Part shown: piece after piece, positions 42,963 through 52,291 of the stretch
Position numbering within the stretch: the first letter of the stretch is position 1
Layout of the letters: each line of letters begins with the position of its first letter
NCBI GenBank assembly: GCA_016706055.1
Contig: JADJKL010000007.1
Span: forward strand, 186,001-250,000
Direction: 5' to 3'
Length of the DNA stretch: 64,000 bases
Source of the DNA: Chitinophagaceae bacterium
Lineage (GTDB): Bacteria; Bacteroidota; Bacteroidia; Chitinophagales; Chitinophagaceae
Notes under the pieces: model-generated
The model's input: the letters and a program-made list of their open reading frames with translations, nothing else
Database searches by the model: none
Told to the model about the DNA's origin: nothing
Translations under genes and position numbers: made by a program

Positions 42963-44204
42963 CTAGAAAATATATCCCAAAAGCAGGCACCCTGCAACAA
43001 TAATAGGAGCTGGTATGCGGGTAAATTGTAACAGTGAAAAAGTCCCAAGCATCGTCAGAATGTTAATAGAGGTACTAATCATCTTTTCATCCGAAAAAGA
43101 AATGTCTTTCATGATATAAAAAGTAGAGGCAATCATAATTCCCACAACGGCAGCATTAATTCCCTCGAGTGAACGGTATACTGCCGCATACTTCTTCATG
43201 TTATTCCAGATTGGAAAGAAGAATAGTACCAGTAAAGCACTTGGTAAAAAAATTGCAATCATGCCAATTATACAACCAAGCACTTGCATTTTGTAACCCA
43301 TATCTTTTAGTGCCATTCCGCCTGTAAAAGAGGCGATAGAAAATACGGGTCCGGGAACAGCTCTTACAATTCCCATTCCTGTATACAAACTTTCTTCATC
43401 TATTTGCACAGCATTAGGATTTTTATCTTTCACACTCTCAGGCCTCACACTCCACTGCTCATACATCATTGGAATCAAAACTTGTCCGCCACCAAAGACA
43501 AGACTGCCCATACGATATGTGTTCTCAAATAAGTTAATTGGCTTTCGATCGGGCCACTCCTGCTTTCTGGCCATTTCGCTAATAAAACCTGCTGCTAGAA
43601 AAATAATTCCGAAAAGCCAGAAATTCCACCACTTAATCTTTTTGGGTTTTTGTTCAGTCTGAGGTATACGAATCCTACTGAAGTTTGTAGCTATTCCTCC
43701 AGCAAGTATCAATGTTGGTATTACCCACGGCTGACCAAAAAGAAAATAAGTCGCTACGGCCCCCACAAGCAGAATTACCCAGGTAATCAAATTCTTAATA
43801 GCAACGCTAAATGTAATAAAAGCGGCATAGGCCAAAAAACCCACCGCCATTGGTGCAATGAATTTAAAAATATCTGTTCCCAATTGTCGCTTATCTATAT
43901 ACTGTAGCAAAAAGGATAATCCTCCCATAATAATACAGGCAGGCAAAATCCAAACAAGCAGTGTCACTACAGCCAATGGAATTCCACCTCGTTTATATCC
44001 AATTAAGGTAATCGTTTGAGTGGAGGATGCTCCTGGAAGTAATTGGCAAAAGGCGTTATATTCCATCAGCTCTTCCTTTGTCACATAAGGCTTTTGCTGA
44101 ACAAATGTTTTCATCATCATTCCTAAATGAGCCTGCGGACCGCCAAACGCAGTAACACTTTGTAATAAAACAGCCTTTAGAAATGGTAAATGACGATGTA
44201 GCAT
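42963..44204 (-). CDS. chrA: ChrA-type chromate transporter
   Basis: Inner-membrane anion transporter of the CHR family, exporting chromate in known members. At 413 aa it has two homologous halves, the bidomain form; F-G-G-P-Q-A-H near residue 20 and the second-half V-F-G-G-G-Q-V-L-I-P-M are the paired signatures, as is P-G-P-V-F-S. No chrR or chrB is nearby. Ends convergently 2 bp from nadD. Confidence 0.88.
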   Translation of the reverse strand: MLHRHLPFLKAVLLQSVTAFGGPQAHLGMMMKTFVQQKPYVTKEELMEYNAFCQLLPGASSTQTITLIGYKRGGIPLAVVTLLVWILPACIIMGGLSFLLQYIDKRQLGTDIFKFIAPMAVGFLAYAAFITFSVAIKNLITWVILLVGAVATYFLFGQPWVIPTLILAGGIATNFSRIRIPQTEQKPKKIKWWNFWLFGIIFLAAGFISEMARKQEWPDRKPINLFENTYRMGSLVFGGGQVLIPMMYEQWSVRPESVKDKNPNAVQIDEESLYTGMGIVRAVPGPVFSIASFTGGMALKDMGYKMQVLGCIIGMIAIFLPSALLVLFFFPIWNNMKKYAAVYRSLEGINAAVVGIMIASTFYIMKDISFSDEKMISTSINILTMLGTFSLLQFTRIPAPIIVAGCLLLGYIF

Positions 44205-44288
44205 TGAACTTTAAATATAAATAAAAATGCTTAAGGATTAAACCTCCAAACAAAGACACAAAACAAGTAAATTCATAAAAAATTAGAT

Positions 44289-45593
44289 ATGACACATAGA
44301 ATGATTTTTTTCCCAATTCTGCTGTTTTCAACAATTGTCTTTGCACAAAATGATAATAGTAAGCTAAAAGAAAAAGCTGCGGCAGCGGCAGATAAAATAG
44401 AATCCAAGTGTATTGAGTGGCGCAGAGATTTTCATCAACACCCCGAACTGGGAAACAGCGAAACAAGAACAGCAGCAATAATAGCAGCTCATTTAAAAAA
44501 ATTAGGAATAGAAACAAAAGAAGGCGTAGGAAAAACTGGTGTAGTTGGTATTCTGAAAGGTGGAAAACCAGGACCTTGTATTGCATTAAGGGCAGATATG
44601 GACGGTCTACCAATTGTGGAAAGAGTTAATCTTCCTTTTACTTCAAAAGTAAAAACAACTTATAATGGCCAGGAAGTTGGCGCCATGCATGCCTGCGGAC
44701 ATGATACTCATGTGGCCATGCTGATGAGTGTTGCAGAAATATTAGCAGGAATGAAGAATGATATAAAAGGAACGGTAAAATTCATTTTTCAACCCGCAGA
44801 AGAAGGTCCACCAGAAGGTGAAGAAGGCGGAGCAGCATTAATGGTAAAAGAAGGAGTGATGGAAAACCCTAAAGTAGATGTTATTTTTGGGTTGCACATA
44901 GAGTCGGCAATAGAGATTGGAACAATTGAATATAAACCCGGTTCATTCATGGCATCCTCCGATTGGTTTACCATTAAAGTAAAGGGAAAAGGAAGTCATG
45001 GTTCGCAACCATGGTTGGGAGTTGATCCTATTCAAATTTCCGCACAGATTATTTCAGGACTTCAATCCATTGTAAGCCGCCAGTCTGAATTAACTAAAGC
45101 TCCTGTCGTAATTACGGTTGGCAAAATAATTGGAGGTGTTAGAAGCAATATTATTCCTGAAGAATGTGAAATGAATGGAACTATTCGCACATTAGACAAT
45201 GTAATGCAACAAGAAGTACACAAAAAAATAAAAATAACGGCAGAAAAAATTGCAGAGGCATCCGGAGCAACAGCTGAAGTGATGATCGATACCAAAACAT
45301 TGGTTACTTACAATACTCCTGAGTTGGTAAAAAAAATGATTCCTTCATTACAATCTGCGGCTGGTATTAATAATGTAAAAGAAAGAGAATGGGTAACCGG
45401 TGCTGAAGACTTTTCATTCTATGGAACGAAAGCTCCTTCATTTTTCTTTTATCTGGGTGGAATGAAAAAAGGGCAAGATCCAAAAACAGCAGCACCGCAC
45501 CACACAGCAGATTTTGAAATTGATGAAAGCGGAATGAAAACTGGTATTAAGGCTTTTTGTGATTTAGTTTTTGATTATATGAATATGAAATAA
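44289..45593 (+). CDS. Exported M20-family amidohydrolase
   Basis: Zinc aminoacylase/carboxypeptidase of the M20D group (N-acyl amino acid amidohydrolase-like), exported by a signal peptide (cut near V-F-A-Q). Motifs: F-H-Q-H-P-E-L-G near residue 50, M-H-A-C-G-H-D-T-H for metal binding, and P-A-E-E-G with the catalytic Glu. The dimerisation domain begins with G-S-H-G-S-Q-P. The substrate is unknown. Shares a strand with the serine hydrolase 39 bp downstream. Confidence 0.9.
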   Translation: MTHRMIFFPILLFSTIVFAQNDNSKLKEKAAAAADKIESKCIEWRRDFHQHPELGNSETRTAAIIAAHLKKLGIETKEGVGKTGVVGILKGGKPGPCIALRADMDGLPIVERVNLPFTSKVKTTYNGQEVGAMHACGHDTHVAMLMSVAEILAGMKNDIKGTVKFIFQPAEEGPPEGEEGGAALMVKEGVMENPKVDVIFGLHIESAIEIGTIEYKPGSFMASSDWFTIKVKGKGSHGSQPWLGVDPIQISAQIISGLQSIVSRQSELTKAPVVITVGKIIGGVRSNIIPEECEMNGTIRTLDNVMQQEVHKKIKITAEKIAEASGATAEVMIDTKTLVTYNTPELVKKMIPSLQSAAGINNVKEREWVTGAEDFSFYGTKAPSFFFYLGGMKKGQDPKTAAPHHTADFEIDESGMKTGIKAFCDLVFDYMNMK

Positions 45594-45598
45594 AATAA

Positions 45599-45628
45599 GC
45601 CACGAATTACACTAATAAAACGAATAAA
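45599..45628 (+). repeat. CACGAA-type repeat copy before the serine hydrolase
   Basis: GCCACGAATTACACTAATAA followed by AACGAATA, reversed in orientation relative to the 35687 copy, ending 4 bp before an ATG. Confidence 0.5.
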
Positions 45629-45632
45629 GGAA

Positions 45633-46508
45633 ATGAAAATCATAATTGCTCTTTTTTCTCTTTTACTTTCTTTATCAACAATTGCACAAAAGACTGATAA
45701 AAAATTACATACCAAACTCACCGAAATAATTAAGGGTTTCAATGGCGATATAGGCATCTATGTAAAAAATTTGCGGACTGGTAAAACCGTTTCCATTAAT
45801 GCAGATACTATTTTTCCTACTGCTAGTATTGTAAAGGTGCCGATACTGCTTGGGATTATGGATAAGATTGAAAAGGGAGAATTAAAATATGATCAACAGT
45901 TAACTTATAAGGACTCCTTGCTTTATGAAGGTTCAGATATTCTCGGGTCATTTAAAAGTGATGAAAAGATTCTACTCAAAAAAGTAATGATGTTGATGTT
46001 AACAACCAGCGATAACACCGCCAGTCTCTGGCTACAAAGCTTGGCCGGAAAAGGAACAAGAATAAATGAAATACTGGATAGCTTAGGATTAGTAAGTACA
46101 AGAGTTAATTCGAGAACTCCTGGAAGGGAAGCTAACAGAACACAATATGGTTGGGGACAAACCACTCCTTATGAAATGGGGTCCATTTTTGAAAAGATTT
46201 ATCACAATAAACTCTTTTCTATAACTGCTTGTGAAAGAATGATGCGCTGTCTTGGCAGAAACTATTGGGATGAAGATGAGGCAATTTCACAAATACCGCC
46301 AACCATTGAAGTGTTTAGTAAAAATGGTTGTGTGAACGCATCAAGAAGCGAAGTGTTGCTGGTGAATGCACCAAACAATCCATATGTATTTTGCATTTTT
46401 ACAAAAAACAATAAAGATGTTAGCTGGACACATGAAAATGAAGCATGGACAATGGCAAGAAAGATTTCGGCAACACTTTGGAGATATTTTGAACCGAAAG
46501 CTAAATGA
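45633..46508 (+). CDS. Exported serine hydrolase, class A beta-lactamase fold
   Basis: 291-aa protein with signal peptide (cut near T-I-A-Q). Ser65-x-x-Lys68 (S-I-V-K) and S-D-N (in T-T-S-D-N-T) match class A beta-lactamases; the third box reads K-N-G (V-F-S-K-N-G) instead of K-T-G. No E-x-x-L-N omega-loop Glu is seen, so true beta-lactam hydrolysis is doubtful; a penicillin-recognising or peptidase role is possible. Confidence 0.82.
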   Translation: MKIIIALFSLLLSLSTIAQKTDKKLHTKLTEIIKGFNGDIGIYVKNLRTGKTVSINADTIFPTASIVKVPILLGIMDKIEKGELKYDQQLTYKDSLLYEGSDILGSFKSDEKILLKKVMMLMLTTSDNTASLWLQSLAGKGTRINEILDSLGLVSTRVNSRTPGREANRTQYGWGQTTPYEMGSIFEKIYHNKLFSITACERMMRCLGRNYWDEDEAISQIPPTIEVFSKNGCVNASRSEVLLVNAPNNPYVFCIFTKNNKDVSWTHENEAWTMARKISATLWRYFEPKAK

Positions 46509-46528
46509 GCTTCCGCATAAAAATGAAT

Positions 46529-48280
46529 TTATTTAAAAATCTGATAGACTATCCAACTCATTACATACGCCAATCCTGTCATATAAATTAATTGTATGAT
46601 AGGCCATTTCCATGATTTGGTTTCCTTTTTTACAATAACCAATGTGCTCATACATTGCATGGCAAACACATAGAAGATCATTAATGATAACCCCGAAGCA
46701 AGATTAAATACCGGTGTTCCATCTGGTCGCTTTGCTGCTTTCATTTTTTCTTTTAAAACCAAGCCATCTGCATCATCATCGCCAACACTGTAAAGCGTAG
46801 CCATTGTGCCAACAAAAACTTCTCTTGCCGCAAATGATGTAATTAATGCGATGCCTATTTTCCAGTCGTACCCAAGCGGTGTAATAACTGGCTCAATTGT
46901 TTTTCCCAGAATTCCGGCATATGAGCTTTCGAGTTTCGCAGTACTAAATTCTTTATTTAATTGTGCCTGATTTGCTCCGGGCTGTGCTTTCAACTGCTCG
47001 TAGTGTTCTGTCACCCTTTGCATATTTCTTCCAGGACCAAATGATGATAGACCCCAAAGTATTAAACTAATGACCATGATAACCTTCCCTGCATCAAACA
47101 CAAAAATCTTTGCCTTGCTAATCATAGTGGGAATTAAATTATTCCATCTTGGAGAACGGTATGTTGGTAATTCAAGAATAAAAAAACTTCTCTCTTTTAT
47201 ATGAATGAACCATTTGGCCACATAAGAAACAATCAACGCCATTACTAAGCCCAACAGATACAAACCCATCATCACCAAACCCTGCACACCTAAAAATCCA
47301 AGCAAATATGTTTTAGGAATTACAAGGGCAATCAGAATTGTATAAACGGGTAATCTTGCAGAGCAGCTCATTAATGGAGTGATTAGAATCGTCAACAACC
47401 GTTCTTTTCTGTTCTCAATATTTCTTGCACTCATAATGGCGGGCACTGCACAAGCAAAGCCACTAATCATTGGCATTACACTTTTTCCATTCAGCCCTAC
47501 GCTTCGCATTAATCTGTCGGAGAGAAAACTTATTCGAGCCATATAGCCTGTATCTTCTAACAATGTAATAAGCCCAAACAAAATCATTATCTGTGGAACG
47601 AACACAAGAATGCCACTAAGACCAGCAAGCACTCCATTGATCAATAAATCTGTCCATCGGCCATCGGGAAGCACAGAAGATAAGCCACCGCTTAGTTTTG
47701 CAAACCCGATTTCAATCCAATCCATTGGGTATTGTGCAATCCAGAAAACACATTGAAACAATAAAAACAATACAGCTAATAAAATAACATAACCCCAAAC
47801 ACGGTGAAGCAGCAAATTATCAAGTCGTTCTGTAAATATTTTTTTCTGTAGCGGATCTGGTTCCGACACCGCCTGCTGCATTATATGTTTAATTCTTCCA
47901 TACCGCATCAGAATTTCTTCTGCCTGTGTTTTAGTAGGATTAAAATTATTCTTCTCCTCAACTTTTTCAATAACCTCTTGTTCGTTTTCCGGCAAATCAA
48001 AAGACTCATGATTTATTAAATAATGAATAGCTGTGTAATCACTTAAAGAAGGAAAGACTTTCTGTATATCTTCAATAGCGTCCGGAGCCAGCGATTTATT
48101 ATTTACAAAATCTCTTGCCGGTGACTTATATAAATTTTGGGCGGTTTGTTCTATTGCTTTTTTTAAGCCATCAATTCCTTTATTTTTTCTTGGCCAAACA
48201 GCAACCACTGGTACACCCAATTCTCTTTCCAATGCTTCTGTGTCAATTTTTATTCCTTTTCGCTTTGCCATATCCATCAT
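46529..48280 (-). CDS. feoB: FeoB ferrous-iron transporter, C-terminal part (frameshifted gene)
   Basis: The membrane permease part of FeoB: two Gate domains (F-A-C-A-V-P-A-I, M-S-C-S-A-R-L-P-V-Y), multiple helices, then a short helical tail. The natural N-terminus is not at the first ATG here; the same protein begins at 48648 in another frame. The junction is one missing base in the run at 48328-48332 on the plus strand. Adding it restores L-F-C-T-Q-I-I-D-L-K-Q-P-V-V-I-A-L-T-M-M-D-M. FeoA is encoded at 42143 on the opposite strand. Confidence 0.9.
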   Translation of the reverse strand: MMDMAKRKGIKIDTEALERELGVPVVAVWPRKNKGIDGLKKAIEQTAQNLYKSPARDFVNNKSLAPDAIEDIQKVFPSLSDYTAIHYLINHESFDLPENEQEVIEKVEEKNNFNPTKTQAEEILMRYGRIKHIMQQAVSEPDPLQKKIFTERLDNLLLHRVWGYVILLAVLFLLFQCVFWIAQYPMDWIEIGFAKLSGGLSSVLPDGRWTDLLINGVLAGLSGILVFVPQIMILFGLITLLEDTGYMARISFLSDRLMRSVGLNGKSVMPMISGFACAVPAIMSARNIENRKERLLTILITPLMSCSARLPVYTILIALVIPKTYLLGFLGVQGLVMMGLYLLGLVMALIVSYVAKWFIHIKERSFFILELPTYRSPRWNNLIPTMISKAKIFVFDAGKVIMVISLILWGLSSFGPGRNMQRVTEHYEQLKAQPGANQAQLNKEFSTAKLESSYAGILGKTIEPVITPLGYDWKIGIALITSFAAREVFVGTMATLYSVGDDDADGLVLKEKMKAAKRPDGTPVFNLASGLSLMIFYVFAMQCMSTLVIVKKETKSWKWPIIQLIYMTGLAYVMSWIVYQIFK

Positions 48281-48306
48281 CGTCAGGGCAATTACAACAG
48301 GCTGTT

Positions 48307-48648
48307 TTAAATCAATAATCTGTGTACAAAAAGAAGGTTCCTTTTCAGATTACTAGCATCAGCCACTACAACTACCACATCTGCTTTTATATCTATATCC
48401 TGACTGAGTAACACTTTATAACTCACCCATTCATCCATTCGTCTGGGATAAAGGCTATACGTACCCGGCAAATCAATTACTTCTGCCTTCAAAGAATTTG
48501 AAAGAACAGTTGTCCCGGTCTTTTTATCAACCGTTACACCCGGAAAATTTCCTACTTGTTGATTTAAACCCGTTAAACAGTTAAAAAGTGAGCTTTTCCC
48601 ACTGTTTGGGTTTCCGACAAGGGCAATATGTAGTCGTTCTTTCTTCAT
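48307..48648 (-). CDS. feoB: FeoB ferrous-iron transporter, GTPase N-terminal part (frameshifted gene)
   Basis: The cytosolic G domain of FeoB: G1 G-N-P-N-S-G-K-S-S near residue 12, switch/G2 G-N-F-P-G-V-T-V, G3 D-L-P-G-T-Y-S-L. After residue ~107 the frame is lost and stops at 48307, while the protein continues in the next frame as the permease part. The gene starts at ATG 48648, although the frame is open further. Confidence 0.88.
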   Translation of the reverse strand: MKKERLHIALVGNPNSGKSSLFNCLTGLNQQVGNFPGVTVDKKTGTTVLSNSLKAEVIDLPGTYSLYPRRMDEWVSYKVLLSQDIDIKADVVVVVADASNLKRNLLFVHRLLI

Positions 48649-48803
48649 TAAATCTCCTGCGAAAGCTAAACAATAGCTGCATTTGGGCAAATGTAAACAG
48701 CCGGAATTAACCAACCTTACGATTTGCGATTTTTGAACTACAATATCCGGAAAAGAATGACAGAATTCTGAATTTATAAAAGCCAAAAAACCTGCAGCAT
48801 TGA

Positions 48804-48811
48804 TACCTTTG
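48804..48811 (+). promoter_or_regulatory. -7 box upstream of the M28 peptidase gene
   Basis: TACCTTTG, a perfect TAnnTTTG match 22 bp before the ATG at 48833. Confidence 0.45.
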
Positions 48812-48832
48812 CGGCTTAATAGAAAACCAGTT

Positions 48833-50500
48833 ATGATTTCTTCTTTAGTAAAATACCTTTTGCCGCTTTGTCTTATCGTTGCCTGTTCATCACCTAAAAA
48901 AACTACGGTTACAAAATCAAGCCTTAATATAGTTGATAGCCTGAAGGCACATATTACATACCTAGCAGATGATAAGCTGGAAGGAAGAAGAACTGGAACC
49001 AATGGCGAAAAGCTGGCAGTAGAATATATTACAACAAAGTTTATTGAGATTGGTCTTGAACCAAAAGGAACAGAATACTATTCACAGTCTTTTATTGTAC
49101 ATGATGGAAAAAAGATTGATTCTGTTACTGCCTTTAGCATTAATGGAAATGTGCTTGCCCTTGGAAAAGACTTCTTTCCTTTTCCTTATAGCCCAGCCAT
49201 TAAACTAGAGGCTCTTCCTGCCATTGCAGTACAAGAGGCTGAAATGCCTTGGTTTTTTGATTTAAAAGAAACACTAGAGGAAAACAAGAACAATCCTCAT
49301 TTTGATCTGCCTGATTATGTCTACAAAAATGCTACAAAGGCTAAAGACAGAGGTGCCGCAGCAGTTATCTTGTATAACAGTTCTGCAATCGACGACAAAT
49401 TGGTTTTTAATGAAAAAGATAAAGCTGAATCATTAAGCATTCCTGTATTATATGTTTCAAAAGAAATAGCAAAAAAATATTTTGATGATGCAACAGCTTC
49501 ATTAGATGTAAAGTTGAGGATAAGTATCAGTGAAAAAAATAGACTTGGTCACAATGTGGTTGGCTATATTAATAACAACGCTGCCACAACAGTAATACTT
49601 GGTGCTCACTTCGATCATCTTGGTTATGGTGAAGACGGCAACTCAATGATAAGAAGCGGACCGATGAGTATTCACAACGGTGCGGATGATAATGCAAGTG
49701 GTACCGCAGCATTAATAGAGTTAGCAAGAAAGCTTAAAAATTCTGGTGCAAAGAATAATAATTACCTCTTCATTGCTTTTTCTGGCGAGGAGCTGGGATT
49801 ATTCGGTTCAAAATATTTTGTAGAAAACCCAACTGTTGATTTAAAGAATGTTAATTACATGATCAACATGGATATGGTTGGAAGATTAAATGACAGCACT
49901 GAAGCAATTACGGTTGGCGGATATGGAACCTCTCCTTCCTGGGGAGAATATTATACATCCTATCAATTGCAAGGACGTAAGTTGGAATTACAGATTAAGG
50001 TTGATAGCAGCGGCTCAGGTCCGAGTGATCATACTTCTTTCTATAGAAAAGATATTCCGGTATTGTTTTATTTTACAGGATTGCATTCCGATTATCACAA
50101 ACCTTCTGATGATGCAGACAAGATTAATTACAAAGGAGAATTAAAAATTATTGATCATATCTATAACCTTGTTGAAACTTTTGATAAAAGGGAAAAAACA
50201 ACTTTTACAAAAACAAGAGAAACACAAACAACTACTTCTGCAAGATTCAGCGTTTCCATGGGCATAATGCCAGATTACACATTTAGCGGCAGCGGTGTAA
50301 GGGCAGATGGTGTTTCAGATGGCAAGCCAGCAATAAAAGCTGGACTTAAAGCTGGCGATATTATAATTAAAATGGGAGAACACAATATAGCTTCTCTAGA
50401 AAACTATATGCAAGCCTTGGGCAAATTTAAAAAAGGCGATAGGGTGAAAGTAAAATATAAAAGAGCTGACAAAGAGTTGGAAACTACTGTTGAATTCTAA
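48833..50500 (+). CDS. M28-family zinc aminopeptidase lipoprotein with PA and PDZ domains
   Basis: Membrane-anchored exopeptidase. The lipobox is I-V-A-C near residue 18. A PA insert (G-A-A-A-V-I-L-Y-N) precedes the M28 catalytic core: H-F-D-H-L-G and A-D-D-N-A-S-G hold the two zincs, E-E-L-G-L-F-G-S has the catalytic Glu, and S-D-H-T-S-F with H-K-P-S-D-D completes the site. A C-terminal PDZ domain (I-K-A-G-L-K-A-G-D-I-I) ends the protein. ATG 48833 is chosen over 48800 because it starts the signal peptide. Confidence 0.9.
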   Translation: MISSLVKYLLPLCLIVACSSPKKTTVTKSSLNIVDSLKAHITYLADDKLEGRRTGTNGEKLAVEYITTKFIEIGLEPKGTEYYSQSFIVHDGKKIDSVTAFSINGNVLALGKDFFPFPYSPAIKLEALPAIAVQEAEMPWFFDLKETLEENKNNPHFDLPDYVYKNATKAKDRGAAAVILYNSSAIDDKLVFNEKDKAESLSIPVLYVSKEIAKKYFDDATASLDVKLRISISEKNRLGHNVVGYINNNAATTVILGAHFDHLGYGEDGNSMIRSGPMSIHNGADDNASGTAALIELARKLKNSGAKNNNYLFIAFSGEELGLFGSKYFVENPTVDLKNVNYMINMDMVGRLNDSTEAITVGGYGTSPSWGEYYTSYQLQGRKLELQIKVDSSGSGPSDHTSFYRKDIPVLFYFTGLHSDYHKPSDDADKINYKGELKIIDHIYNLVETFDKREKTTFTKTRETQTTTSARFSVSMGIMPDYTFSGSGVRADGVSDGKPAIKAGLKAGDIIIKMGEHNIASLENYMQALGKFKKGDRVKVKYKRADKELETTVEF

Positions 50501-50515
50501 TTTGTACCTTTAAAT

Positions 50516-50965
50516 ATGACCGAACGAAATTCCAAATTAGTTCTGGACAACAAAGGCCTTGCTGAAGCCTTTTTTGAAGACACCCGTTTGTTGGGCATTA
50601 TGGCTCCGGTAAAAGATTATCAATTTTGCTGGCATCTTAATAATAATATTGGTCTCGACTTTAGAGTTAACAATGAAATAGAAATAAAGTGGTTGAAGAA
50701 AAAACGGTGGTACTATTTCTCTGTGTATGAATATGAAGAGCCAACAAGATTTTTATCGCATTACGTTTACAACACCCAATTTGATGGTGAATATTTATTA
50801 CCGGAATTTAAACACCTGGATTTTCTTTGGTTGATGAAAGGTGATGAGGTAAGTGATGAATCGCTTCAGGAAACAATACAAACCATACGTTCTATTAACA
50901 GCGTACAGTTGGTAACAGAACTTTCTGTTAGCCAGATTAAAAACAAAGAGAACCTTATCTTTTAA
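50516..50965 (+). CDS. IPExxxVDY family protein
   Basis: 149-aa Bacteroidota-specific protein named for a conserved pattern; here the core reads D-T-R-L-L-G-I-M-A-P-V-K-D-Y-Q-F-C-W-H-L-N near residue 22. The function is not known. It begins a small plus-strand operon with the PhhB and CtlX genes, at 10- and 8-bp spacings. Confidence 0.75.
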   Translation: MTERNSKLVLDNKGLAEAFFEDTRLLGIMAPVKDYQFCWHLNNNIGLDFRVNNEIEIKWLKKKRWYYFSVYEYEEPTRFLSHYVYNTQFDGEYLLPEFKHLDFLWLMKGDEVSDESLQETIQTIRSINSVQLVTELSVSQIKNKENLIF

Positions 50966-50975
50966 AACTTTACTT

Positions 50976-51212
50976 ATGTGGCAGGAAGCTGATAATAAAC
51001 TCTACAAAAAATTTCAGTTCAAAAATTTCAGCGAGGCTTTTGCTTTTATGACAAGAGTGGCTATTGAAGCAGAAAAAATGGATCACCATCCTTTATGGAC
51101 CAATGTATATAATACTGTTGAAATAAGGCTTAGCACTCATGATGCTGGTGATGTGGTAACAGAAAAAGACAAGAAACTTTCCCAAAAAATTGATGCTTTA
51201 ATTGCTTCTTAA
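50976..51212 (+). CDS. phhB: 4a-hydroxytetrahydrobiopterin dehydratase
   Basis: Small pterin enzyme (78 aa) recycling the pterin cofactor of phenylalanine hydroxylase. The active-site H-H-P-L-W-T-N-V-Y and T-H-D-A-G-D-V-V-T motifs are present, and F-K-N-F-S-E-A-F-A-F-M starts the fold. No phenylalanine hydroxylase gene lies in the window. Confidence 0.9.
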   Translation: MWQEADNKLYKKFQFKNFSEAFAFMTRVAIEAEKMDHHPLWTNVYNTVEIRLSTHDAGDVVTEKDKKLSQKIDALIAS

Positions 51213-51220
51213 TTTTCTGC

Positions 51221-52138
51221 ATGGCTATCACTTCCACTATATTAATGGTTCGACCTGCTGCATTTGGCTTTAATGCAGAAACAGCAGCAAATAATTTCTT
51301 TCAAACAAACCCAAACGAAAGCAAAGAAGAGCTACAACAAAAAGCCTTGTCTGAATTTGATAAAATGGTTGTCACTCTTCGAAAACATGGCGTAAATGTT
51401 GTTGTAATAGAAGACACTGAAACTCCAACTAAACCGGATGCCATTTTTCCCAACAACTGGTTGAGTACTTCTCCCAACGGAACGGTAACTGTTTATCCAA
51501 TGTTTGCTCCAAATAGAAGAACAGAAAAAAGAGATGATATCATTCAGCAACTTTCAAAAGAATATACTGTTACCAACTTACAGGACTGGAGTGAATACGA
51601 AGTGGAAGGACGTTTTCTGGAAGGAACAGGGAGCATGATTGTTGACCATGACAATGCAATGATTTACGCTGCTATTTCAGAAAGAACTAACCTTTCTGTA
51701 TTGGAAAAATTTGCAGCAACTAATAAATATCCAGCCGTGGTTTTTCTTGCAACAGATAAAGACGGTCACCCGATTTATCATACCAATGTAATGATGGCAC
51801 TTGGCGAAGAGTTTTGTGTGCTATGCGAAGAAACGATTGAAGAAGAATGGGAACTGATTGCTGTTCGTCAACTATTGGAATCCACCAATCATGCAGTTAT
51901 TCCAATTACCAGAGAACAGATGCATTCCTTTGCGGGAAATATGCTTGAAGTTAAAAATGATAAAGATGAACACTTGTTGGTTATGAGTCAATCCGCATTT
52001 GATTCGTTACGGAAAGAACAAAAGAATATGTTGGAAGCTTATGCTACATTACTACCAATTCCTGTTCCTACAATTGAACAAGTAGAAGGCGGCAGCGTTC
52101 GCTGTATGATGGCGGAAATTTTTCTACAGAAAAAATAA
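51221..52138 (+). CDS. ctlX: CtlX-type citrulline hydrolase (guanidine/ureido-group-modifying family)
   Basis: 305-aa amidinotransferase-fold hydrolase, related to arginine deiminase and dimethylargininase and assigned to citrulline use in some bacteria. M-V-R-P-A-A-F-G-F-N starts the fold, D-A-I-F-P-N-N-W holds the substrate-binding Asp/Asn, and a Cys nucleophile lies near the end (G-G-S-V-R-C-M). The symbol rests on resemblance; other ureido substrates remain possible. Confidence 0.78.
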   Translation: MAITSTILMVRPAAFGFNAETAANNFFQTNPNESKEELQQKALSEFDKMVVTLRKHGVNVVVIEDTETPTKPDAIFPNNWLSTSPNGTVTVYPMFAPNRRTEKRDDIIQQLSKEYTVTNLQDWSEYEVEGRFLEGTGSMIVDHDNAMIYAAISERTNLSVLEKFAATNKYPAVVFLATDKDGHPIYHTNVMMALGEEFCVLCEETIEEEWELIAVRQLLESTNHAVIPITREQMHSFAGNMLEVKNDKDEHLLVMSQSAFDSLRKEQKNMLEAYATLLPIPVPTIEQVEGGSVRCMMAEIFLQKK

Positions 52139-52239
52139 ACACTTCTCTTTATTTCTACACTTCTATTGAATTGTCATATTTCCGTAATCACTTATAAAGA
52201 TTACGGTAGATATTTTTATTTAAACTCTTTTCAAAAAGT

Positions 52240-52256
52240 TTGGCAAAGTCTTTGAA
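52240..52256 (+). promoter_or_regulatory. Sigma-54-like element before the porin gene
   Basis: TTGGCA, a 5-bp spacer, TTTGAA resembles a -24/-12 pair, though the -12 has GA in place of GC. It precedes the porin ATG by 36 bp. I have seen this form before outer-membrane genes of related bacteria, but no rpoN-dependent regulator is in view. Confidence 0.3.
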
Positions 52257-52291
52257 TTGGTAGCACTCTAATCTTAAAAACTGTACTATTT

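Noticed and set aside
45633..46508. Antibiotic-resistance beta-lactamase
   Set aside because: K-N-G instead of K-T-G and no omega-loop Glu motif; kept as a serine hydrolase only.
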